A DNA stretch of 46,424 nucleotides from Rhodospirillaceae bacterium. Its GTDB lineage: Bacteria; Pseudomonadota; Alphaproteobacteria; DSM-16000; Inquilinaceae. The position numbers and the translations under genes were made by a program. The first letter of the stretch is position 1, and every line of letters begins with the position of its first letter. Of this stretch, positions 8,473-16,895 are shown in pieces. The notes beneath the pieces were generated by a model. That model was not told the origin of the DNA, did no database searches, and was given only the letters and a program-made list of their open reading frames with translations. The stretch covers positions 1 to 46,424 of the forward strand of contig JAGQRL010000029.1 in assembly GCA_020425485.1 (NCBI GenBank), written 5' to 3'.

Positions 8473-9057
8473 TCAGGCCCCGCCGGGCCGCAGGGTGGCG
8501 CGGATGGTGTCCATCACGTCGGTAAGCTGCTGCAGGTCGCCGGTGGCCCGCTTGGCCAGCAGTGCACCCTGCAGCGCGCAGAACAGGAAGCGCGCCATCT
8601 TGTCCGGGCGGTCGGCCAGGCGGAACAGCCCGGCGTCGGCACCGCGCCGCAAGATGCCCTCCAGCCAGCGTTCATGGCCTTCGAAGAACAGCGCCAGTTC
8701 GTGGCGCATCTCCACCGGCAGGGCCATGGCCTCGCCGGCCAGGGCGCCGCACAGGCACACCTTGTCGGGCGTGCCGGCAAAATCCAGGTACGGGCCGAAA
8801 TAGATCTCCAGCGCGTCCCACACCGTCTTGTCGGGATCGGCGTCCACACCGGCCAGCACCGCGGCGAAGGTTTCCCGGTAGCGCCGTACCACGGCTTCAC
8901 CCAGCGCGTTCTTGGACGGGAAGTGGTGGACGATGCTGGGCTTGCGGATGCCGACCTTGAGCGCGATGTCCTGGAAGCTCATGGCGGAATAGCCGCGGGT
9001 CTGGATCAGCTCCTGGGCGGCATCGAGGATCTGGTTGCGGCGATCGGGCGCGGTCAC
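8473..9057 (-). CDS. TetR/AcrR-family transcriptional regulator
   Basis: A 194-residue repressor-type protein. The GTG start at 9057 is chosen because it lies just 5 bases after the stop of the cupin gene and gives a normal TetR N-terminus (VTAPDRRNQILDAAQELIQTRG). An upstream in-frame extension would run through the cupin gene. The N-terminal helix-turn-helix covers about residues 5-52, with the family-typical end KPSIVHHFPSKNALG. The C-terminal ligand-binding region is TetR_C-like, with an FLFCALQGALLAKRATGD helix. It is the last gene of the operon SDR-cupin-TetR and probably autoregulates it. No ligand can be read from the sequence. Confidence 0.9.
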   Translation of the reverse strand: MTAPDRRNQILDAAQELIQTRGYSAMSFQDIALKVGIRKPSIVHHFPSKNALGEAVVRRYRETFAAVLAGVDADPDKTVWDALEIYFGPYLDFAGTPDKVCLCGALAGEAMALPVEMRHELALFFEGHERWLEGILRRGADAGLFRLADRPDKMARFLFCALQGALLAKRATGDLQQLTDVMDTIRATLRPGGA

Positions 9058-9062
9058 GCTGG

Positions 9063-9731
9063 TCAGCCCCGCCCCGGCAGATGGCCGCGCTTGGCCCACC
9101 AGGCAGCCCCGGTGCCGCTGGCCAGCGCCACGCCGGTGTCGGCCGGCACGCGCAGCCAGGTGTGGCGGCCGCGGGGCACCCCGTCCACCGTCAGCACGCC
9201 GTCCAGCACCAGGATTTCCAGCCCGCCATGGCCGGCCTCTTCCCCCAGATCGGTACCCGGCGCCAGCCGTTCCAGCACCACGGTTTCCGCCTCGCCCGCG
9301 TAAAGCGCCAGCACCTCGTGGCCGGCGCAGCGCCCCGGCTGCCAGCGGCCGGCCCGCGTGTCCACCGCCACATGTGGCTCGCCCGGCTGCATCTGGCAGA
9401 GCTTGACGAACAGGGTGCAGCCCGGGCGGCTGAACGGGGCATGGCGCGACCCCGGCGGGTTGCGCACATAGAAGCCGGCGGAAAAGTCGCCGTCGCCGTC
9501 GGAGAAGGTGCCGTCCAGCACCAGGTATTCCTCGCCGGCCGGGTGCAGATGCTGGGAGAACGACGCCCCCGCCGCATAGCGCACGATGGAGGTGGCGCGG
9601 CCGTGTTCCGCCGCCTCGCGCTCCAGGCGCCGGCGGTCCACACCGGGCAGCGGCGACGGTGCCCACTCCACCGTTTCGGCATCGATCGCCACCGGCTGGG
9701 CGAGGTCCATGTTGAGGCTGCTGTCAGGCAC
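9063..9731 (-). CDS. ChrR-like cupin-domain protein
   Basis: A 222-residue protein beginning with GTG at 9731. That start is supported by GGAGAG 8 bases upstream and by its 1-base overlap with the stop of the preceding SDR; the internal ATG at 9710 has a poorer site. The first cupin barrel has SQHLHPAGEEYLVLDG, the H-x-H-x(3)-E-E metal-binding pattern, and a later His in GSRHAPF. A second barrel-like segment (residues about 140-215, GLEILVLDGVLTVDG) lacks obvious metal ligands. It resembles the Zn-binding C-terminal domain of the anti-sigma factor ChrR, but the N-terminal anti-sigma part is absent and no sigma factor gene is adjacent. It could be an enzyme or a small-molecule sensor. Function is not assigned. 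Confidence 0.8.
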   Translation of the reverse strand: MPDSSLNMDLAQPVAIDAETVEWAPSPLPGVDRRRLEREAAEHGRATSIVRYAAGASFSQHLHPAGEEYLVLDGTFSDGDGDFSAGFYVRNPPGSRHAPFSRPGCTLFVKLCQMQPGEPHVAVDTRAGRWQPGRCAGHEVLALYAGEAETVVLERLAPGTDLGEEAGHGGLEILVLDGVLTVDGVPRGRHTWLRVPADTGVALASGTGAAWWAKRGHLPGRG

Positions 9732-10426
9732 TAGAAGCTCTCCTTCGCCACCCGCAGGTCGATCTCATGGCTCCAGCATGATGGCGGCTGATCGGCCAGC
9801 GCCAAATAGGCATCGGCGATGGCACCGGGGTCGAGGCAGTCCTCCTGCGCCATGCCGTGGCGTTCGGCCACGCTGTCGGACCAGATGATCCCGTCGATCA
9901 CCACATGGGCCACATGGATGCCACGGGCGCCATAGGCGCGGGCGAGCGACTGGGCCAGTGCCCGCACCGCGAATTTGGAGGAGGCAAAGGCGCTGAAGCG
10001 GGCGCCGCCGCGCAGCGAGCCGGTGGCGCCGGTGAAGATCAGCGTGCCGCGCCCGGCCGCCAGCATGTCCGGCAGCACCTGCTGCGCGCAGAGCACGGCA
10101 CCCAGGCAGGCGGTGCGCCACAGCCGCTCGAAATCCTCCGGTGCGGTCTCCAGGAAGTCGCCGATCACCCGCTGGGAGGCGTTGTGGATGTAGAGGCTGG
10201 GGGCGCCCAGCTCGGTGCGGATGGCGGCAAAGGCGGCGGCCACCGCTGCGGCATCGGCGATGTCGCAGGCATAGCTGCGGCAATCCGGTGCTGCGGCCGG
10301 CGGCGGCGTGCCGCGGCGCGACAGGCCGGCCACGCGATAACCGCGCGCCGCCAGCCGGGCGGCCAGATGGGCGCTGAGGCCGGTGCCGAGGCCGCCGATC
10401 ACGGCAACTGGGGTCGGGTCCGTCAT
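9731..10426 (-). CDS. Atypical short-chain dehydrogenase/reductase lacking the catalytic Tyr
   Basis: A 231-residue SDR-fold protein. The ATG at 10426 is preferred over an upstream in-frame start at 10462 because GGGAG lies 7 bases before it and the protein then opens directly on the nucleotide-binding strand (PTPVAVIGGLGTGLS). The glycine motif GGLGTGLS binds NAD(P). The usual YxxxK is replaced by FASSK (the Phe codon TTT is clear), while the Lys and the preceding TGATGSLRG segment remain. This places it in the atypical SDR branch with GATxSLRG...FAxxK, for which I know no firm reaction. It is the first gene of the three-gene operon with the cupin and TetR genes. Confidence 0.85.
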   Translation of the reverse strand: MTDPTPVAVIGGLGTGLSAHLAARLAARGYRVAGLSRRGTPPPAAAPDCRSYACDIADAAAVAAAFAAIRTELGAPSLYIHNASQRVIGDFLETAPEDFERLWRTACLGAVLCAQQVLPDMLAAGRGTLIFTGATGSLRGGARFSAFASSKFAVRALAQSLARAYGARGIHVAHVVIDGIIWSDSVAERHGMAQEDCLDPGAIADAYLALADQPPSCWSHEIDLRVAKESF

Positions 10427-10528
10427 CGCAAGCTCCCCAACGTGCTTTCCGTCAAATGGCACCAGCCACCGGACCGGAGATCGCCCGGCACGGCGGCTGA
10501 TGCCGTTTCCAGTGCGCCTTCGATCAGA

Positions 10529-10951
10529 CTACACCGCACTCAGCAGCACGATGGCGATGGCCACGAAGGCGCCGAGCCCGGCGAAGAAGGACAGCGTGCG
10601 CAAGAGCGGGATGCCCAGCCAGTAGCACACGGCGTGGCCAAGCCGGGCGAAGAAGTAGACGGCCGCGGCGGTGGTGACGACGCCTTCGGCCAGGCCCGCC
10701 ACATGGGCGGTGAGCACCAGGGCCACGAACACCGGGAAGCTTTCCGTCACATTGGCGTGGGCGGCATGGGCGCGGCGCGCCCAGGCGGGCGGCGTTTCGT
10801 CGGCCTGCCTGAAGCCGGCGACACCGCTGTCCGGGTTGTAGCCGGTGGCGCCGATGAGGCCGATGCGCAGGATGCGTTCCAGGGTGTAGGGCAGCCACAT
10901 CAGGCCAACGAGGACGGCGGTGAGGGTGAGCCAGGTCAGGTCTGCGGTCAT
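10529..10951 (-). CDS. MAPEG-family integral membrane protein
   Basis: A 140-residue four-helix membrane protein. The ATG at 10951 follows GGGAGG by 6 bases and gives MTADLTWLTLTAVLVG; the longer frame to 11065 has no plausible signal. The family signature region ARRAHAAHANVTESFPVFVALVL is present: MAPEG proteins share the R-A-x-x-N-x-x-E-x-x-P pattern. Bacterial members of this type are uncharacterised; eukaryotic relatives are glutathione-dependent membrane enzymes. It is divergently transcribed from cecR across 153 bp, with a perfect dyad in its upstream region. Family assignment is firm, function unknown. Confidence 0.88.
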   Translation of the reverse strand: MTADLTWLTLTAVLVGLMWLPYTLERILRIGLIGATGYNPDSGVAGFRQADETPPAWARRAHAAHANVTESFPVFVALVLTAHVAGLAEGVVTTAAAVYFFARLGHAVCYWLGIPLLRTLSFFAGLGAFVAIAIVLLSAV

Positions 10952-10992
10952 GGGAACCTCCCGATGGGACTGTTGATGCGCCCTTTGTCTAC

Positions 10993-11006
10993 CTACCGTT
11001 CGGTAG
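10993..11006. promoter_or_regulatory. Dyad CTACCG-TT-CGGTAG upstream of the MAPEG gene
   Basis: A perfect 6+6 inverted repeat with a 2-base centre lies 41 bases before the MAPEG ATG. Sequences of the type TACCGNNCGGTA are commonly bound by TetR-family repressors. Two TetR-family genes lie nearby (8473-9057 and cecR), so either may bind here. Which one does cannot be read from the sequence. Confidence 0.5.
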
Positions 11007-11069
11007 AGAGTCAAGCGGAGTTTTGCGGCCCTGGCCCAGCAGGCAGGCCGCCGCCTCTGTTTCATTCGA

Positions 11070-11098
11070 TTGACTTAATCGGTCGTATGATCTATAAC
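11070..11098 (+). promoter_or_regulatory. Sigma-70-type promoter of the cecR-ybhGFSR operon
   Basis: TTGACT at 11070-11075 and TATAAC at 11093-11098 are separated by exactly 17 bases. The expected transcription start, 6-7 bases after the -10 box, falls on the A of the ATG at 11105. No Shine-Dalgarno sequence precedes either in-frame ATG (11087 or 11105), and the 11087 codon lies inside the promoter. The first gene is therefore probably translated from a leaderless transcript. A loose GGT...TA...TA...ACC dyad (11081-11099) overlaps the -10 region and could be an autoregulatory operator. Confidence 0.6.
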
Positions 11099-11104
11099 CG
11101 CACC

Positions 11105-11809
11105 ATGGACCGCGAGATCGACCCATCGCCCCCGCCCGAAGCCCCGACGGATCGCGGCGACATCACCCGCCAGAAGCTGCTGGATGCCGCCATCGACGTG
11201 TTCGGCCGCCAAGGCTACGACGGCACCACCACGCGGCGGCTGGCCCAGGCGGCCGGCGTCAACCTCCAGGCCATCCCCTACTATTTCGGCGGCAAGGAAG
11301 GCCTGTACGTCGCCGCGGCGGAGCATCTGGTCGTCCGCATCTCCGCCCATGTGGCAGCCAAGCGCGAGCGACTGCGCGGCCGCATCGCCGAGGCCGACCG
11401 CGCCGGCGGGCTCAGCGTCGGCGAAGCGCGGGCGCTGCTGGCGGAACTGGCGGATACCGTGGTCGGGCTGTTCATCAGCCGGGACTCCGAAGCCTGGGCA
11501 CGCTTCATCATCCGCGAGCAGATGGCCCCCACCGAAGCCTTCCGGCGCATCCAGGGCGGCGTCATGCAGCCGATGATGGAGGTGGCCGGCCGGCTGGTCG
11601 CCACCGTCCTCGGCGAAACGCCCGACAGCCCGCATGTGCGCCTGCGCACCCTGGCGCTGTTCGGCAGCATCCTGATGTTCCGCACCGGCCGCGCCACCGT
11701 GCTGGCCCGGCTGGGCTGGGAGGAAATCGGCCCGCGCGAGGCCGACGCCGTTCGCGCGCTGGTGGGCGAGCTGGTGGCCACGCTGTCGCCTGGGGAGGTT
11801 GTTCCATGA
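11105..11809 (+). CDS. cecR: CecR (YbiH)-like TetR-family regulator of the YbhGFSR efflux operon
   Basis: A 234-residue TetR-family protein from the ATG at 11105; the ATG at 11087 would add six residues but lies within the promoter. The helix-turn-helix occupies about residues 20-65 (DITRQKLLDAAIDVFG, TTTRRLAQAAGVNLQAIPYYFGGKEGLY). The C-terminal domain matches the CecR/DUF1956 type, with WARFIIREQMAPTEAF. In E. coli CecR (YbiH) controls ybhGFSR and affects sensitivity to chloramphenicol and cefoperazone. Here the regulator overlaps the ybhG homologue by 4 bases (ATGA), so it is the first cistron of the same operon and probably represses its own promoter. Confidence is high because family and synteny agree. 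Confidence 0.9.
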   Translation: MDREIDPSPPPEAPTDRGDITRQKLLDAAIDVFGRQGYDGTTTRRLAQAAGVNLQAIPYYFGGKEGLYVAAAEHLVVRISAHVAAKRERLRGRIAEADRAGGLSVGEARALLAELADTVVGLFISRDSEAWARFIIREQMAPTEAFRRIQGGVMQPMMEVAGRLVATVLGETPDSPHVRLRTLALFGSILMFRTGRATVLARLGWEEIGPREADAVRALVGELVATLSPGEVVP

Positions 11810-12825
11810 AGCGCCGTCTCGCCGTCCTGGTCATCCTGCTCGCCGCGGCCGGCATCGCCGCCTGGCAGTTCGACGTGCCGGCCCGCCTGGGCTGGACGGA
11901 TGGGGACACCGGCCGGCTGACCCTTTACGGCAATGTCGATATCCGCCAGGTGGAGCTGGCCTTCCGGGTCGGCGGGCGCGTCGCCGATATGGCGGTGGAC
12001 GAAGGCGACCGGGTGGACGAGGGCCAGGTGCTGGCCCGCCTGGATGCCCGGCCCTACGAGGACACGCTGCGCGCCCAGCAGGCCCAGGTGGCCATCCGCA
12101 CCGCCACGCTGGACGAGCGCGTCGCCGGCCCGCGCGAGGCGGAAATCGCCCAGGCCCGCGCCACCGTGGCGGAACGGCGGGCGGCCCTCGACAACGCCGA
12201 ACAGGCGCTGCAGCGCGCCAGCCGCCTGCGCGAAGGCACCACCATCTCCCAGGCCAGCCTGGACGAAGCCCTGGCCTCGCGGGACCAGGCGGCCGCCCGC
12301 GTCACCTCTGCCGAAGAAGCCCTCAACCTGCTGGAAGAAGGCACACGGCCGGAAGAAATCGCCGCCGCCCGGGCGGAACTGGAACTGGCGGACGCCAACC
12401 TGGCCTCGGCGCGCACCGCGCTGGACGACACCGCGCTGGAAGCGCCCTCCACCGGCACCATCCTGTCGCGGGTACGCGAGCCGGGGGCCGTGGTGGCGGC
12501 GGGCGAGACGGTCTATGTGCTGTCGCTGGAAACCCCGGTGTGGGTGCGCGCCTACATCTCCGAACCCGATCTCGGCCGCATCCACCCTGGCCTGGCGGTG
12601 GAGGTGGTGACCGATACGGCGCCCGACCATCCCTATGCCGGGCAGATCGGCTTCATCTCCCCGGTGGCGGAATTCACCCCGCGGGCGGTGGAGACCACCG
12701 ACTTGCGCGCCGATCTCGTCTATCGCCTGCGCGTGGTGGTGGATGCGCCGGACAGCGGCTTGCGCCAGGGCATGCCGGTAACCGTGCGGGTGCCCGACGC
12801 CGCGCCGGCGGACGCCTCCCAATGA
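11806..12825 (+). CDS. ybhG: HlyD-family periplasmic adaptor of the YbhGFSR-type ABC exporter
   Basis: A 339-residue membrane-fusion protein. An N-terminal signal anchor (KRRLAVLVILLAAAGIAAW) is followed by the first half of a lipoyl/barrel-sandwich domain (VELAFRVGGRVADM, EGDRVDEGQVLARLD). A long Ala/Glu/Arg-rich coiled-coil hairpin spans about residues 85-205. The second lipoyl half (LEAPSTGTILSRVREPGAVV) and a beta-barrel domain close the protein. Adaptors of this kind bridge the inner-membrane exporter to an outer-membrane channel; no TolC-like gene is in the window. It overlaps cecR and ybhF by 4 bases each, so translation is coupled. Confidence 0.9.
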   Translation: MKRRLAVLVILLAAAGIAAWQFDVPARLGWTDGDTGRLTLYGNVDIRQVELAFRVGGRVADMAVDEGDRVDEGQVLARLDARPYEDTLRAQQAQVAIRTATLDERVAGPREAEIAQARATVAERRAALDNAEQALQRASRLREGTTISQASLDEALASRDQAAARVTSAEEALNLLEEGTRPEEIAAARAELELADANLASARTALDDTALEAPSTGTILSRVREPGAVVAAGETVYVLSLETPVWVRAYISEPDLGRIHPGLAVEVVTDTAPDHPYAGQIGFISPVAEFTPRAVETTDLRADLVYRLRVVVDAPDSGLRQGMPVTVRVPDAAPADASQ

Positions 12826-14567
12826 CCGCCGCCGCGGAGGCGCCGGACCTGGTGCGCCTGGAGGCGGTAAGCAAGCGCTTCGGCACCGCCCCGCCGGCGC
12901 TCGACGCCGTGTCCGGCCACATCCGCGGCGGCGAGATCACCGGGCTGGTGGGCCCCGACGGCGCCGGCAAGACCACGCTGATCCGCCTGATGACCGGGCT
13001 GATGCAGGCCGACGGCGGCAGGCTGGAGGTACTGGGCTTCGACACCGGGCGGGAGGCCGCCCGCATCCAGCGCGCCATCGGCTATATGCCCCAGCGTTTC
13101 GGCCTCTACGAAGACCTGTCGGTGGCGGAAAACCTGCGCCTCTATGCCGATCTGCGCGGCCTGCCCAAGCCCGAACGGCCCGCGGTGTTCGATCAGCTCC
13201 TCACCTTCACCGACCTGAAGCGCTTCACCTCCCGGCTCGCCGGCCGCCTGTCGGGCGGCATGAAGCAGAAGCTGGGGCTGGCCTGTGCCTTGTTGCGCAA
13301 GCCGCGGCTGCTGCTACTGGACGAGCCCAGCGTCGGCGTCGATCCGATCTCGCGCCGCGACCTCTGGGCCATGGTGGACGACCTGACGAAGGAGGGCATC
13401 GGCGTCGTCTGGTCCACCGCCTATCTGGATGAAGCGGAAGCCTGCGACCGGGTGCTGCTGCTGAACCAGGGCAAGCTGCTGTTCGCCGGCCCGCCCGCGG
13501 ACCTGACCGCCCGTGTTGCCGGCCGCGTGTTCAAGCTGGCCGGCGGCAACGGGCAGCGCCGCCGGGTGCTGGCCGCAGCATTGGACCGCGACGGCGTGGT
13601 GGACGGCGTCGTCCAGGGCGATGCGGTGCGCCTGGTGCTGGCCCCGGCGGAGGACGAAGCGGCACTGGCCCGCCAGGTGGCCGGCGAAGGCCACCGCATC
13701 CAGCCGGCCGAACCGCGCTTTGAGGATGCCTTCGTCGACCTGCTGGGCGGCGGCCCCGGCGGCCGCTCCGCGCTGGCCGATGCCGCCACCCCGCTGCCGA
13801 TGGAAGACACCGCACCGGTGATCGAAGCGCGCGGGCTGACCAAGCGCTTCGGCGATTTCACCGCGGCGGAGGACATCACCTTCGCCATTCCCCGCGGCCA
13901 GATCTTCGGGCTGCTCGGCCCCAACGGTGCCGGCAAGTCCACCACCTTCAAGATGCTGTGCGGCCTGCTGAAACCGACCGCCGGCGAAGGCCGGGTGGCG
14001 GGGTTCGACCTGCGCCACGCCGGCGCCAAGGCGCGCAACCGCCTGGGCTACATGGCGCAGAAATTCTCGCTCTACGGCGATCTCTCCGTCGCCCAGAACC
14101 TCGCCTTCTTCGCCGGCGTGTACGGGCTGTCCCGGCGGCGGCGGCGCGAGCGCAGCCAGCTCATGGTGGAGATCTTCGATCTCGGCCCGCATCTTAGCAT
14201 GTCGGCCAAGGACCTGCCGCTGGGCCTGAAGCAGCGCCTGGCGCTGGCCTGTGCGGTGCTGCACGAGCCGGAAGCCCTGTTCCTCGACGAACCGACCTCC
14301 GGCGTCGATCCCATCACCCGGCGGGAGTTCTGGTCGCACATCAACGGGCTGGTGGAAAAGGGCGTCACCGTGCTGGTGACCACCCATTTCATGGACGAGG
14401 CGGAATACTGCGACCGCATCTCGCTGATCTACCGCGGCCACTCCATTGCGCTGGGGTCGCCCGACGAGCTGAAGGCCCAGGTGGCCGGCCCCGCAGCACC
14501 CGACCCCACCATGGAGGATGCCTTCGTGGCGCTGGTCCGCCGGTCCGAAGCGGCGGTGGCGGCATGA
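12822..14567 (+). CDS. ybhF: Tandem ABC ATPase of the YbhGFSR-type exporter
   Basis: A 581-residue protein with two complete ABC ATPase cassettes, matching the usual length of YbhF. The ATG at 12822 overlaps the stop of the adaptor gene (ATGA), and the reading frame further upstream runs antiparallel to no signal, so this start is secure. Cassette 1 has Walker A GPDGAGKTT (about 44-52; Asp replaces the usual Asn), signature LSGGMKQKLG and Walker B LLLLDEPS. Cassette 2 has GPNGAGKST (about 366-374), signature LPLGLKQRLA, in which the second S/G position is relaxed, and ALFLDEPTSGVDP. It energises export through the YbhS/YbhR permease pair. Known homologues are linked to drug efflux and Na+/Li+ export; the substrate here is not determinable. 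Confidence 0.93.
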   Translation: MTAAAEAPDLVRLEAVSKRFGTAPPALDAVSGHIRGGEITGLVGPDGAGKTTLIRLMTGLMQADGGRLEVLGFDTGREAARIQRAIGYMPQRFGLYEDLSVAENLRLYADLRGLPKPERPAVFDQLLTFTDLKRFTSRLAGRLSGGMKQKLGLACALLRKPRLLLLDEPSVGVDPISRRDLWAMVDDLTKEGIGVVWSTAYLDEAEACDRVLLLNQGKLLFAGPPADLTARVAGRVFKLAGGNGQRRRVLAAALDRDGVVDGVVQGDAVRLVLAPAEDEAALARQVAGEGHRIQPAEPRFEDAFVDLLGGGPGGRSALADAATPLPMEDTAPVIEARGLTKRFGDFTAAEDITFAIPRGQIFGLLGPNGAGKSTTFKMLCGLLKPTAGEGRVAGFDLRHAGAKARNRLGYMAQKFSLYGDLSVAQNLAFFAGVYGLSRRRRRERSQLMVEIFDLGPHLSMSAKDLPLGLKQRLALACAVLHEPEALFLDEPTSGVDPITRREFWSHINGLVEKGVTVLVTTHFMDEAEYCDRISLIYRGHSIALGSPDELKAQVAGPAAPDPTMEDAFVALVRRSEAAVAA

Positions 14568-15751
14568 GCACGACCGGCCCCACGGGCTCCGCAGCCCCCG
14601 CAGCCCCCGCCCACAGCCCCGGCACCTCCGGCCGTATGCGCCGCTTCGCCGCCCTGGTGCTGAAGGAAAGCACCCAGGTGGTGCGCGATCCCTCGTCGAT
14701 CCTGATCGCCCTGGTGCTGCCGATGATCCTCTTGTTCCTGTTCGGCTACGGCGTTTCGCTGGATGCCACGCGCACGCGCATCGGCGTGGTGATGGAAGCG
14801 GCCACCCCGGTGATCCGCGACCTCGCCGCCAGCTTCCAGGCCTCGCGCTATTTCGAGGTGGAGGTGGGCCAGGACCGCCGCCAGTTCGAAGACCGGCTGA
14901 TCCTGGGCGAGGTGCGCGGCATCGTCGTCATCCCCGCCCAGTTCGCCGCCGAAGGGGCCGGCCGCGGCACGCCGACCATCCAGGTGATCGTCGACGGCTC
15001 GGAACCCAACACCGCCAGCTTCGTGGAAAACTACGCCCAGGGCGTGGTGTCCGGCTGGGCGCGCATGCGCATGACCGACGTGACCGGCGGCACCGCCGGC
15101 CAGCCTGCCATCAGCGTGGAGCAGCGCTTCTGGTTCAACCCGGAACTGGCCAGCCGCAACTTCCTGGTGCCCGGCTCCATCGCCATCGTGATGACGCTGG
15201 TGGGCACGCTGCTGACCGCCCTGGTGGTGGCGCGGGAATGGGAGCGCGGCACCATGGAAGCGATGATGGCCACCCCGGTTACGGCAGCCGAGCTGCTGGC
15301 CGGCAAGATCCTGCCCTACTTCCTGCTCGGCCTGGCGTCCATGACCGTGTGCGTGCTGGTGGCAGTGTTCGTGTTCGCCGTGCCCTTCCGCGGCTCGGTG
15401 CTGGCGCTCTATGCCGTGTCGGCCTGCTTTTTGGTGCCGGCCTTGGGCCAGGGGCTGCTGATTTCCGCGGCCACCAAGAACCAGTTCCTCGCCTCCCAGC
15501 TCGCGATGTTCACCGGGTTCCTGCCGTCCTTCCTGCTGTCAGGCTTCCTGTTTGAGATCTCCTCGATGCCGGAGATCATCCAGTACCTCACGCTCATCGT
15601 GCCGGCGCGCTACCTGATCCCGTGTTTGCAGAGCGTGTTCCTGGCCGGCGACATCTGGGCGATGTTCCTGCCCCACATGGCGGTGATGCTGGCGATCGGC
15701 GCGCTGCTGTTCGTGCTGGCCGCCCGCAACATGCGCAAGCGGATCGCCTGA
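14564..15751 (+). CDS. ybhS: ABC-2 type permease of the YbhGFSR-type exporter, first subunit
   Basis: A 395-residue ABC-2 (NodJ/DrrB-like) permease. One N-terminal helix (SILIALVLPMILLFLFGYG) is followed by a large periplasmic domain of about 150 residues. Five further helices follow, beginning around 205 (GSIAIVMTLVGTLLTALVVA), with the conserved EWERGTMEAMMATPVTAAELLAGK loop between them. A Pro/Ala-rich N-terminal tail of about 20 residues is unusual, and a start nearer ATG 14636 cannot be excluded. The ATG at 14564 is favoured because it overlaps the ybhF stop by 4 bases. It pairs with the following permease to form the membrane channel. Confidence 0.92.
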   Translation: MSTTGPTGSAAPAAPAHSPGTSGRMRRFAALVLKESTQVVRDPSSILIALVLPMILLFLFGYGVSLDATRTRIGVVMEAATPVIRDLAASFQASRYFEVEVGQDRRQFEDRLILGEVRGIVVIPAQFAAEGAGRGTPTIQVIVDGSEPNTASFVENYAQGVVSGWARMRMTDVTGGTAGQPAISVEQRFWFNPELASRNFLVPGSIAIVMTLVGTLLTALVVAREWERGTMEAMMATPVTAAELLAGKILPYFLLGLASMTVCVLVAVFVFAVPFRGSVLALYAVSACFLVPALGQGLLISAATKNQFLASQLAMFTGFLPSFLLSGFLFEISSMPEIIQYLTLIVPARYLIPCLQSVFLAGDIWAMFLPHMAVMLAIGALLFVLAARNMRKRIA

Positions 15752-15752
15752 G

Positions 15753-16862
15753 ATGTGGCGCACCCGGCTCAGAGCCCTGATCGTGAAGGAGCTGCTGGCG
15801 ATCCTGCGCGATCCGCGCGGCCGCATGGTGCTGATCGTGCCGCCGATCATGCAGCTCGTGATCTTCTCCTTCGCCGCGACGCTGGACGTCACCAATGTCG
15901 ACGTGATGGTGCTCAACCGCGATGCCGGGCGCTGGGGGGTGGAGCTGATCCAGCGCATCGAAGGCGCTCCCACCTTCAACACCGTGGCGACGGTGGACAG
16001 CCTGGACGCGCTGCAAGCCGGCATCGACGAACAGAGCGCCATCGCCGCCATCCAGATCGGCCCGGAGTTTTCCCGCGATATCGCCGCCGGCCGCCCGGCG
16101 GAGGTGCAGATCATCCTCGACGGCCGCCGCTCCAACGCCGCCCAGATCGTCGCCGGCTACCTCAGCCGCATCGTCAACACGCTGGCCCGCGAGGTGGCGC
16201 CCGCCAACCCCAACATCCCCGATCTCCAGGTGGTGCCGCGCACCTGGTTCAACCCCAACCGCATCTACCAGTGGTTCATGGTGCCCAACCTGGTGGCGGC
16301 CATCGCCCTGCTGGTGGGGCTGGTGGTGACCGGGCTGTCGATCGCCCGGGAACGCGAGCTGGGCACGTTCGACCAGCTCATGGTCTCGCCCCTGCGCACG
16401 CATGAGATCCTCATCGGCAAGGTGATCCCGCCGATGATGATCGGCACGGTGCACATCACCGTCTACATCCTGGCGGCCGTCTACGTGTTTGGCGTGCCGC
16501 TCAGGGGATCGCTGGTGCTGCTCTATGGCAGTGCCATGTTCTACCTGCTGGCGGTGATCGGCGTCGGGCTGTTCGTCTCCGCCCTTTCGGCAACCCAGCA
16601 GCAGGCCATCCTCGGCGCCTTCCTGTTCATGGTGCCGGCCATGCTGCTGTCCGGCCTGGCCACGCCCATCGACAACATGCCGGACTGGCTGCAGCCGATC
16701 ACGCTGATCAACCCGCTGCGCTACTTCCTGGAAATCGTCTGGGGCGTGTTCCTGAAGGACCTGCCACCCGAGGAAATTCTGGCCGACACCATACCGTTGG
16801 CGCTGATCGCCGTGGCGACGCTGGGCACCGCCTCGTGGCTGTTCCGCCGGCGCATGGAGTAG
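15753..16862 (+). CDS. ybhR: ABC-2 type permease of the YbhGFSR-type exporter, second subunit
   Basis: A 369-residue permease paralogous to the preceding one: N-terminal helix RGRMVLIVPPIMQLVIFSF, a periplasmic domain, then five helices with the cytoplasmic loop ARERELGTFDQLMVSPLRTHEILIGK. It ends with the characteristic INPLRYFLEIVWGVFLK segment. The ATG lies one base after the ybhS stop. It is the last gene of the operon and converges on the ClC gene with a 33 bp gap, where a short GC hairpin (about 16864-16883) may end transcription. Confidence 0.92.
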   Translation: MWRTRLRALIVKELLAILRDPRGRMVLIVPPIMQLVIFSFAATLDVTNVDVMVLNRDAGRWGVELIQRIEGAPTFNTVATVDSLDALQAGIDEQSAIAAIQIGPEFSRDIAAGRPAEVQIILDGRRSNAAQIVAGYLSRIVNTLAREVAPANPNIPDLQVVPRTWFNPNRIYQWFMVPNLVAAIALLVGLVVTGLSIARERELGTFDQLMVSPLRTHEILIGKVIPPMMIGTVHITVYILAAVYVFGVPLRGSLVLLYGSAMFYLLAVIGVGLFVSALSATQQQAILGAFLFMVPAMLLSGLATPIDNMPDWLQPITLINPLRYFLEIVWGVFLKDLPPEEILADTIPLALIAVATLGTASWLFRRRME

Positions 16863-16895
16863 AAGAGGGCAGGAACCGCCCTACCCGCGCCCCTC

